NCBI RefSeq assembly: GCF_947501665.1
Contig: NZ_CANMWS010000016.1
Span: forward strand, 62,001-126,000
Direction: 5' to 3'
Length of the DNA: 64,000 bases
Source: an uncultured Shewanella sp.
GTDB taxonomy: Bacteria; Pseudomonadota; Gammaproteobacteria; Enterobacterales; Shewanellaceae
Part shown: one piece after another, positions 57,925-64,000 of the stretch
Layout: every line of letters starts with the position of its first letter
How positions within the stretch are numbered: the stretch's first letter is position 1
Translations under genes and position numbers: made by a program
Notes under the pieces: generated by a model
Databases searched by the model: none
What the model was told of the DNA's origin: nothing
Seen by the model: the letters and a program-made list of their open reading frames with translations, nothing else

Positions 57925-58395
57925 GTGATTTTAATGATTATTAGGGAAATGGAAGAGAAGGATCTTGATGCTGTAAGTGCAATCTGTATGCATTCATTTT
58001 TGGCATCTGTTGCAGACACATTGTCTGATGAAGGGGTGTTAACTTTCACTAATATTGCTACAAGTAATGCTTTTTTTGACAGGATGAAAGGGGACAACTT
58101 GATGCTTGTTGCTGAAAAAGGTGAAAAAATTGAAGGCGTAATTGAACTCAAAGAAGGTCGTCATATTGCAATGCTTTTTATTAGTCCTAAGCATCAGAAG
58201 GAAGGTATTGGTAGGAAACTGCTTTCATCAGTAATGCATTATGCGAAGGTAAAAACAGTCACTGTCAGTGCATCCCTGTCTTCAGTTCCCGTTTATGAGA
58301 AATACGGATTTCAGTGCAAAGGCGATGCCAGTGAGTCTGCAGGCCTCGCTTATCAACCTATGGAAATGAAACTTAAGCAAGGGACAAACTTGTGA
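57925..58395 (+). CDS. GNAT-family N-acetyltransferase, cassette-like
   Basis: This 156-residue acetyltransferase has the acetyl-CoA loop HQKEGIGRKLLSSV (about residues 92-105) and the late strand VPVYEKYGFQ. The frame opens at a GTG (57925), but the ATG at 57934 is also plausible. GNAT genes are among the commonest recognisable cassette genes. Substrate unknown. It starts only 7 bases after the attC-like right box, as is usual for cassette genes, and is followed by GTTGTTAAGTG (58404-58414), another GTTRRRY match. Confidence 0.8.
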   Translation: MILMIIREMEEKDLDAVSAICMHSFLASVADTLSDEGVLTFTNIATSNAFFDRMKGDNLMLVAEKGEKIEGVIELKEGRHIAMLFISPKHQKEGIGRKLLSSVMHYAKVKTVTVSASLSSVPVYEKYGFQCKGDASESAGLAYQPMEMKLKQGTNL

Positions 58396-58476
58396 TTGCG
58401 CCATGAGTTGTTAAGTGAATACTGCTGCATATGGAAGGATTATAATGATGGTGTTAATCATCCTGCTGACAAAACC

Positions 58477-58630
58477 TAACTAACATATTCAATGATATTG
58501 CCCTTGAGCCAAGACATTGGTTTCTCAGCTAAGGTATTTTGTCTTGGTAAGTTGATGGTCAACTTACTTGATTTTGGCCTCTTTGTTTGATGCTAACTGA
58601 CACACTTTTTAAATGGCAATGTGTTAGTTA
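58477..58630. repeat. 154-bp palindromic element
   Basis: Termini TAACTAACA (58477-58485) and TGTTAGTTA (58622-58630) are perfect inverted repeats, with ATTGCC/GGCAAT as a second layer. Inside are CCAAGACA / TGTCTTGG and TAAGTTGA-TGG-TCAACTTA hairpins. It could be a long attC, a MITE or a structured RNA; no target duplication is obvious. Confidence 0.6.
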
Positions 58631-58684
58631 ATAGTGTGATACAACAATATCGACAAAAAATAATAGCATCACATTCATCCATGT

Positions 58685-58948
58685 TTAAACAGTAGCCCTA
58701 AAACCTGCAGGGGTTCTTAGTATAGCGTTAAGTGTATTGCTAAGAAGATCATCAGTGTCCATGTACTGCTGGCTACTTGTTTTTGAAATCATTCCCGGTT
58801 GATGAGAGGCGATATAATCTACCCTTATCTGCTGTGTTTTCTCTATGATGCTTCTAACATGAACTCGGCCTGCGACATCTTCTTTGGTATAGGAATAACC
58901 TAACCACTCTAGATTAATGATTAACAAGGTAAGAGTATCAATGACCAT
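58685..58948 (-). CDS. Hypothetical protein, 87 residues
   Basis: A minus-strand frame begins MVIDTLTLLIINLEWLGYS and continues with KEDVAGRVHVRSIIEKTQQI. The composition is protein-like, but the ribosome site is poor and I recognise no family. It is the only minus-strand frame of note between serS and the DUF2069 gene, and it may be a fragment of a larger lost gene. Confidence 0.35.
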   Translation of the reverse strand: MVIDTLTLLIINLEWLGYSYTKEDVAGRVHVRSIIEKTQQIRVDYIASHQPGMISKTSSQQYMDTDDLLSNTLNAILRTPAGFRATV

Positions 58949-59078
58949 GGCTATCGGCTGTCTTGAAGGAGTCAGTTTATGTCATTGAGGCGTTGTTGAA
59001 GAGGCTTTATTCTCTATAGAATGTCATGTTACTATTTGAAAATAATTATAATAATGAAAAAAGAATAAGGATATCAAG

Positions 59079-59585
59079 ATGCAATGCCCAAGAACTCATA
59101 CAGAGCTGAGTCAAGTTAATGTTGGTGGAATTAATATTGACTACTCAACGCACTGTGGTGGTGTGTTTTTTGATCATAATGAATAACAGCATTTTGATGA
59201 GGCCCATGAACGTCGAGGTGAAGTGCTGGTGGCGCACTTACAGGCTTTTTATAACTCGAATATTGATGTAACCCCGCGTATTAGCTGTCCAAAATGTGCC
59301 GATATTGTCATGGCTCGACATTTCTATAGCCCTAAAAATCAAATAGAAATTGATAGTTGCCCCGGCTGCGGGGGGATTTGGCTCGATTATGGTGAGCTGC
59401 AAAAGATCAGACAACTTTTTCCCACTCAGGCCCATAGAGCTCAAGCCGCTCAAGATTTTAATCAGGCTTTTTCTCAACGTCCTGAATACCGTGCTCACAT
59501 CGGTCAAATTGACCATAAACAGGCCATCGGTGGGCGGTTAAGGCAGTTTAATGAATGTCAGTCATTATTAGATTTTCTGGTTTAG
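59079..59585 (+). pseudogene. zf-TFIIB-domain protein gene interrupted by an ochre codon
   Basis: A single frame from the ATG at 59079 to 59585 (168 codons) is broken only by TAA at 59184-59186. The first part reads MQCPRTHTELSQVNVGG then THCGGVFFDHNE; after the TAA come QHFDEAHERRGEVLVAHLQ and the intact zinc ribbon SCPKC...CPGCGGIWLDYGEL. Related proteins have Leu at the stop position as I recall, so TTA to TAA explains it. A GTG at 59223 could still express the C-terminal 120 residues. AAGG precedes the ATG. Confidence 0.75.
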
Positions 59586-59860
59586 GTAAGGTCATTAATT
59601 ATTCTTGCACCAATAGCCTCTTCATCATTGTTGAGCCAATGGCGTTGATTATTTCACTATGCTAACGTGATATTTTATTACGTTACATAACGGTGTTTCC
59701 CTTTTTTGATAGGTGTGAGCAAAAGAGAGCCTGTAATAAGGCTCACTTTAGTGTCGCCTCATCTTATAAGGTATTATCTTTATTTATCATTTTCTCTTCC
59801 TATCCTTTATTTACTTCTATACTTGGTAGCGATGGTTATTAATCAACCTATTGGGAAGGC
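59586..59860. other. Intergenic region upstream of the cydAB-like operon
   Basis: This 275-bp AT-rich region holds a small hairpin GAGCC-N8-GGCTC near 59728-59745, without a clear T-run. The promoter for the oxidase operon must lie here. TTGGGAAGG precedes the ATG at 59861. I see no clear FNR or ArcA box. Confidence 0.4.
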
Positions 59861-61246
59861 ATGCCTATGGATTGGATGGAAATACTCTCGCGTACTCAAT
59901 TTGCTTTCACTGTTAGTTTTCACATACTTTTTCCTGCTTTTAGTATTGGGTTGTCGACTTTCTTGATGATCTTTGAAGCGACTTGGTTGATCACAAAAAA
60001 TGATAAATACCTTGCTATAGTCAAATTTTGGACAAAAGTGTTTGCGTTAACGTTTGGTATGGGAGTGGTGTCTGGCATCGTCATGGAGTTTCAATTTGGT
60101 ACGAATTGGTCAGGGTTTGCTGAGCAAGTTGGACCTGTGCTGGGGGCATTATTCACATATGAAGTGTTAACGGCATTCTTTATTGAAGCAGGAGCCCTAG
60201 GCATTATGATCTTTGGCTGGGGGAGAGTCAGTAAATCATTGCATTTTTTTTCTAACCTCGTCATTTTCTTAGGGGTCACGATATCCGCTTTTTGGATTTT
60301 ATCGGCTAATTCATGGATGCAAATCCCACATGGCGTGATTTACAGTGAGGGGAAATTTATTATTACCAGTTGGTTTGACGTTATTTTTAACCCTTCTGTT
60401 ATTCCTAGGTATATTCACATGTTAATTGCAGCGTACTTAAGTACGTCATTTGTAATACTAGGCGTGAGTGCCTATTACTTGATTAACAACAAAAACCATG
60501 ATTTTTCTATTCCTTGTATTCGGTTTTCTGTGGTGAGTATTTTACTGCTCAGTACTGCACAGTTTTTTGTGGGGGATGACGTGGGCATTAAAGTGCATGA
60601 GCATCAACCTATTAAAACTGCGGCGATTGAAGCGGTTTGGAATACACAAAAAGGTGCCCCTTTGGTGTTATTTGCTTATCCAGATGAAGAGGCTGAAGAA
60701 AATCGCTTTGCGATTGAAATACCTAAATTAGCCTCATTAATCAATACCCATGAATGGGAGGGTGAGCTGATTGGATTAAAGAGTGTTGACAAAAAAGACA
60801 GGCCTTTAGTCGCGGTTGTTTTTTATAGTTTTAGGGTGATGGTAGGAATAGGCTTATTAATGCTGTTAATGGGGATCATTGGTACGTTTTTACTTGTTAG
60901 CAATCGACTTCATGTTGCAAAAACCTTTTTACGAGTTGGCGTACTTTGTTCGCCTATTGGCTTTATTGCCATAATCGCCGGCTGGTTTACGGCTGAATTC
61001 GGGCGTCAGCCTTGGGTTGTATACAATCTTATTCGCACAGAGAATGTGGTGAGTGATTTGACTGTGCTTCAGGTGAGTATTTCATTGGCATTGATTATTG
61101 TGATTTATTTTATTGTTTTTGGCTTTTTTTACTTTCGATATTTTAGCCGAATTATACAGCAGGGTCCGTTTACTGCCGGAACCGAAAGAATGCCTTATGC
61201 GTATTTTCAATCTGTTGAAGAAAATATTTCTAAAAAGGATGAATGA
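59861..61246 (+). CDS. Cytochrome bd-type quinol oxidase subunit I (CioA-like)
   Basis: This subunit binds hemes b558, b595 and d and oxidises quinol at the inner membrane while reducing O2. The 461-residue protein has the ligands H21 (SFHILFPAF), H186 (RYIHML) and M327 (FRVMVG), acidic E101/E109 (TYEVLTAFFIEAGALG) and GRQPW (381-385). The Q-loop after helix 6 is short, the pattern of cyanide-insensitive CioA oxidases rather than E. coli CydA (522 residues). Start may be the ATG at 59861 or 59867. It is coupled to the subunit II gene downstream. Confidence 0.92.
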   Translation: MPMDWMEILSRTQFAFTVSFHILFPAFSIGLSTFLMIFEATWLITKNDKYLAIVKFWTKVFALTFGMGVVSGIVMEFQFGTNWSGFAEQVGPVLGALFTYEVLTAFFIEAGALGIMIFGWGRVSKSLHFFSNLVIFLGVTISAFWILSANSWMQIPHGVIYSEGKFIITSWFDVIFNPSVIPRYIHMLIAAYLSTSFVILGVSAYYLINNKNHDFSIPCIRFSVVSILLLSTAQFFVGDDVGIKVHEHQPIKTAAIEAVWNTQKGAPLVLFAYPDEEAEENRFAIEIPKLASLINTHEWEGELIGLKSVDKKDRPLVAVVFYSFRVMVGIGLLMLLMGIIGTFLLVSNRLHVAKTFLRVGVLCSPIGFIAIIAGWFTAEFGRQPWVVYNLIRTENVVSDLTVLQVSISLALIIVIYFIVFGFFYFRYFSRIIQQGPFTAGTERMPYAYFQSVEENISKKDE

Positions 61247-61247
61247 T

Positions 61248-62210
61248 ATGGATTATCTGGGTTTAAGTTGGCTATTGATTATTGGTTTTGGATTATTGAT
61301 GTACGTTATTCTTGATGGGTTTACGTTAGGAGTCGGAGTGTTATTTCCTTTTTTTAATCCAGAACAAAAAGATATTGCAATTAGTGTCTTGTTACCCACA
61401 TGGGACGGTAATCAAACCTGGTTGGTGTTTTCGTTAGCGGCATTTTATGGCATGTTTCCTATTGGTTTTGCATTTCTTTTTCCTAAAATTTACCTTCCCG
61501 CGATTATTTTGGCTTTAATGTTGTTATTTAGAGGGATTTGCTTTGAATTTAGGCTTAAATCTCAGCAGGGTGTTCGTAATTGGGACCGTCTCTTTTTTAT
61601 GTCTTCATTAATGATAGCGTTAATACATGGTTATTTAGTGGGGCAATTGGTGGTGGGGTATGCCAATGCGCATTATTTGGATGGATTAGTATTCAAGGCT
61701 ACAACGGCCATCACTCTCGCAATAGGCTATATGTTGTTAGGTGCTTGTCGATTAATTTTAAAAACCGAAGGGGAGTTATTGAAAAAATCTCAAGATCTGG
61801 CCATGATATTTGCCGTCATGTTATTAGTCATGATGCTAGTATTAGGTTTGCAAACAGAGCTTCATAAAAGTGTGGCATTATTATCAGTCAAAATGATCTT
61901 ACTGATCCTATTGCTATCATTGACACTGGTTAATTTTATTATCTTGTTTTTTATTATTAAAGGGCCTCGGCATTATTTACCTTATTTATTCAGCGTCATT
62001 ATCTTTATACTGACTTATATCAGTATGTTTATTTATATTTTCCCGTATATTGTGCCTTACGAGTTGACTTACGAACAAGCCAAGGCATCAGATATGACCT
62101 TGTCTTTCACCCTTATTCCTGCTGCATTCATGATCCCCTTATTGCTCATTTATACGAGTTATGCCTATTATATTTTTAGAGGAAAAACAAAAGAAAAATT
62201 AAAGTATTAA
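61248..62210 (+). CDS. Cytochrome bd-type quinol oxidase subunit II (CioB-like)
   Basis: Partner of the upstream subunit, about eight membrane helices and no heme ligands of its own. The protein opens with MDYLGLSWLLIIGFGLLMYV, and VILDGFTLGVGVLFPFF near residue 20 and WDGNQTWLVF are family hallmarks. I chose the ATG at 61248, with AAGGA 8 bases upstream, giving 320 residues; an ATG at 61239 would add three and overlap subunit I by 8 bases. It is a bit shorter than CydB (379). No CydX-like small gene follows. Confidence 0.92.
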   Translation: MDYLGLSWLLIIGFGLLMYVILDGFTLGVGVLFPFFNPEQKDIAISVLLPTWDGNQTWLVFSLAAFYGMFPIGFAFLFPKIYLPAIILALMLLFRGICFEFRLKSQQGVRNWDRLFFMSSLMIALIHGYLVGQLVVGYANAHYLDGLVFKATTAITLAIGYMLLGACRLILKTEGELLKKSQDLAMIFAVMLLVMMLVLGLQTELHKSVALLSVKMILLILLLSLTLVNFIILFFIIKGPRHYLPYLFSVIIFILTYISMFIYIFPYIVPYELTYEQAKASDMTLSFTLIPAAFMIPLLLIYTSYAYYIFRGKTKEKLKY

Positions 62211-62272
62211 ATCTATATGTCTGATACTTGAAGATACAGAACTCACCGGAATGAAAAGATATTGGAGGCTAT

Positions 62273-62677
62273 ATGGAACAACAAAAACCCTATTGCGCTA
62301 TTGCTAATCGTTTGTATGATGCTTTTTTGGCCGGAGATATTGAAGGTATTTTTATCCTGTTACATCCTGATATTGTTTGGGAGTTGGTGGGCTCTGATGA
62401 GGTGCCGCACTTTGGTCGATATCAAGGTGTTGAAGCAGTCAGAGCGTTTTTTGACACTATAGGCCGAATTAATCGTGTTAAGGCATTTGAGGTGTTGAGT
62501 TTAACGGAGACTGAAAAGGGGGCGTATGCTGAGTGTCGAGAACAAGGTCATTTTCAAGATCACCCTAAAGAATTTGATTTACGATCTTGTCAAATTTTAG
62601 AAATACAGGCGGGCTTAATTACACGCTTTACGATTTACCAAGATACATCACAAATGGTCGATGCTTGGCGTTCTTAA
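62273..62677 (+). CDS. SnoaL-like (NTF2-fold) protein
   Basis: This 134-residue protein follows the ketosteroid-isomerase-like pattern: ANRLYDAFLAGDIEGIFILLHPDIVWEL, HFGRYQGVEAVRAFF, and RSCQILEIQAGLITRFTIYQDT. It has no signal and belongs to the small NTF2 fold enzymes and binding proteins of unknown substrate. TTGGAGG precedes the ATG at 62273. It is the second SnoaL-like gene in the window and is not closely similar to the one at 41381. Confidence 0.78.
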   Translation: MEQQKPYCAIANRLYDAFLAGDIEGIFILLHPDIVWELVGSDEVPHFGRYQGVEAVRAFFDTIGRINRVKAFEVLSLTETEKGAYAECREQGHFQDHPKEFDLRSCQILEIQAGLITRFTIYQDTSQMVDAWRS

Positions 62678-62745
62678 TGGATGAGAATGAAAAGTGTGTG
62701 CCTAATAGGCTAATGCCGCCTCAGTGATAATGAAGCGGCCACATG

Positions 62746-63135
62746 TTATTCGGTTTTCTTTTTCTTTTTCTTTTTCTTTTTAAGGCCTAACCCTAACTCT
62801 CTTCCTCGCATTCTTGCGTAAAAAGGGAAGCCGATTAATAGGGCACTGATGAGTAAGACTTCACCTAATGCAAAGATGAATTGATCTTGTGTGACGTAGA
62901 CTAGTGTGAGTCCGTGCAGCATATACAGGCATAAAATAAAGCTGCCCCAAGCGTACGTATAAGGATTGCCCGTTAAAACGCCTTTAAGGGGGAAGAGTAG
63001 GGGGATAATCCACAATAAACTGAACAGTAGAGAGTACTCGCCACTGATCCCTTGATGAATAAACTGCGCACTTAAAAGCACTAATAGCAAACAATAGCCT
63101 GCGCGGCACAGTATAAAAAGGGTTTGGGTATTCAT
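62746..63135 (-). CDS. DUF2069 membrane protein with polylysine tail
   Basis: This 129-residue protein has four membrane helices (about residues 6-24, 32-50, 60-82, 88-104) with the DUF2069 pattern GNPYTYAWGSFILCLYMLHGLT. The C-terminus is a run of nine Lys from a hexanucleotide repeat, followed by Thr-Glu. It begins two bases after the arsC/yfgD stop, so the two genes are cotranscribed. Function is unknown. Confidence 0.88.
   Translation of the reverse strand: MNTQTLFILCRAGYCLLLVLLSAQFIHQGISGEYSLLFSLLWIIPLLFPLKGVLTGNPYTYAWGSFILCLYMLHGLTLVYVTQDQFIFALGEVLLISALLIGFPFYARMRGRELGLGLKKKKKKKKKTE
62753..62780 (-). repeat. Hexanucleotide repeat coding polylysine
   Basis: Four and a half copies of TTTTTC (GAAAAA on the coding strand) at the end of the DUF2069 gene code alternating AAA/AAG Lys codons. 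Copy changes shift the length of the Lys tail by two residues without a frameshift. Confidence 0.9.
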
Positions 63136-63137
63136 TA

Positions 63138-63500
63138 TTACTTATCCTGATCCAGCAAGGTTAAGACATTTTCGGGAGGGCGGCCAATGGCGGCATGCTG
63201 ATTGGTTAGCACAATAGGGCGTTCAATCAGTTTTGGGTTGGCCACCATTGCCTGAATAAGTTCAGCTGTGCTGAGTGTGTCGTCTTGTAAATTAAGTGCT
63301 TTATATTCAGTTTCTTTTTTACGCATTAATTCCCTTGGCGTTAGCTTTAATAAATCAAGAATATGGCGTAAAGTCTGCTCGCTGGGGGGCGTTTTTAAAT
63401 ACTCGATAATGGTAATTTGACAGTCATTTTCTTCTAATAATGCTAAGGTTTGTCTGCTTTTTGAGCATCTTGGGTTATGGTATATGCTAACTTGTGTCAT
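63138..63500 (-). CDS. yfgD: ArsC-family reductase (YfgD type)
   Basis: This 120-residue protein has the arsenate-reductase thioredoxin-like fold with nucleophilic Cys12 in HNPRCSKSR and a conserved RPIVLTNQHAAIGRPPE near residue 94. YfgD proteins are commonly annotated as arsenate reductases, but real arsenate activity is not established from sequence. It lies between bepA and the DUF2069 gene, as in E. coli (bepA-yfgD). Confidence 0.92.
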   Translation of the reverse strand: MTQVSIYHNPRCSKSRQTLALLEENDCQITIIEYLKTPPSEQTLRHILDLLKLTPRELMRKKETEYKALNLQDDTLSTAELIQAMVANPKLIERPIVLTNQHAAIGRPPENVLTLLDQDK

Positions 63501-63597
63501 AACAAGGTTAATCCTATGGGTAATATTCGGCTTATGATACTGTAATTGGCCATATTGGCCAATTAAACTTAGTGCCTTTTTTATTTAAACGCTGAGA

Positions 63598-64000
63598 TTA
63601 TTTCAAGCTTTCGAGGGTTTTCTCTGCTTGTTTAAATTGCTGTATTCGAGCATTGATTCGAGCAAGTTGCAACGGCTGGCCTTTGGAATAACGATACGCA
63701 TAATTGAGTTGATCGATAGCATTTTTATAATCAGCCATCAGTGCCAGAGATTCGGCTTTTACAAAATATGCCATGCCTTTATTATTGAGTTTTTGGTAAG
63801 CGGTTTCTAATAAACTGTAGGCAATTTGATCGTCTTTATTGAGAAAGAGTAAATCTTCTAATAACGGAATGGCTTTTGCGGGTTCCCCTGCTTCAATGTA
63901 GGCATTGGCCAAATTAGTATTAATCACAGTGGAGGTTGGTTTGAGTTGCTGGCGCTCTTTGAGCATTGTGATGGCTTTTTTATATTGCTGCTTTTCAAGT
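63598..64000 (-). CDS. bepA: Beta-barrel assembly-enhancing protease BepA, C-terminal part
   Basis: The frame is open from the window edge to the stop at 63598, giving about 133 residues. It consists of TPR repeats (TNLANAYIEAGEPAKAIPLL, AYSLLETAYQKLNNKGMAYF, AESLALMADYKNAIDQLNYA) ending QQFKQAEKTLESLK, as in the C-terminal TPR domain of BepA/YfgC, a periplasmic M48 metalloprotease and chaperone. The catalytic HExxH part lies outside the window. The adjacent yfgD supports the call. Confidence 0.78.
   Translation of the reverse strand, partial: LEKQQYKKAITMLKERQQLKPTSTVINTNLANAYIEAGEPAKAIPLLEDLLFLNKDDQIAYSLLETAYQKLNNKGMAYFVKAESLALMADYKNAIDQLNYAYRYSKGQPLQLARINARIQQFKQAEKTLESLK

Noticed and set aside
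53311-58395. Prophage or conjugative element
   Set aside because: No integrase, terminase, capsid, tail, relaxase or type IV secretion gene is seen, and the genes are unrelated and spaced by palindromes.

Overview
The window is a low-GC (about 41% by eye) gammaproteobacterial chromosome segment, most like Shewanellaceae (Shewanella or Parashewanella). Evidence is the divergent nhaB/fadR pair with an E. coli-length FadR, the tamA-tamB operon, pabB-nudL next to a class I fumarase, and the block trxB / ald / lrp - ftsK - lolA - rarA - crcB - serS. Genus is inferred from gene order and protein similarity recalled from memory, not from a search. I saw no rRNA, tRNA, CRISPR array, intact IS or prophage.

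Layout. 1-12 kb: partial nhaB, fadR, a BCCT transporter, a matrixin-like metalloprotease and the TamA/TamB outer-membrane assembly pair. 12-26 kb: mostly single-gene units: CBS protein, GNAT, PhzF-like isomerase, cytochrome b561, questin-oxidase-like protein, methyltransferase, zinc phospholipase-like protein, a 1184-residue surface lipoprotein preceded by a 7-bp tandem repeat, a Blc lipocalin and a secreted glycine-rich protein. 26-35 kb: asnS, nudL, pabB, fumarase, and a MarR-centred locus whose operators flank a near-consensus promoter. 35-42.6 kb: a possible specialised-metabolism locus: class III aminotransferase, AraC regulator, FATP-type acyl-CoA synthetase, HIT protein, LuxI/FeeM-like acyltransferase, SnoaL-like protein and a haem-oxygenase-fold di-iron oxidase. 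42.6-52.3 kb: conserved housekeeping block from trxB to serS.

52.3-58.7 kb is accessory. After about 1 kb of gene remnants and repeats come eight short, unrelated genes, all on the + strand, separated by palindromic spacers that often end in GTTRRRY-like heptamers. This looks like an integron cassette array without an integrase (a CALIN), carrying two lipoproteins, a PIN-like nuclease, membrane proteins, a GNAT and unknowns. 59-64 kb returns to core sequence: a zf-TFIIB gene broken by an ochre codon, a cyanide-insensitive-type cytochrome bd pair, a SnoaL-like gene, a DUF2069 gene with a polylysine-coding repeat, yfgD/arsC and the 3' part of bepA.

The two best candidates for something undescribed are the acyltransferase/di-iron oxidase cluster (37.9-42.6 kb) and the integrase-less cassette array (53.3-58.4 kb). 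Both are inferences from gene content and local structure.
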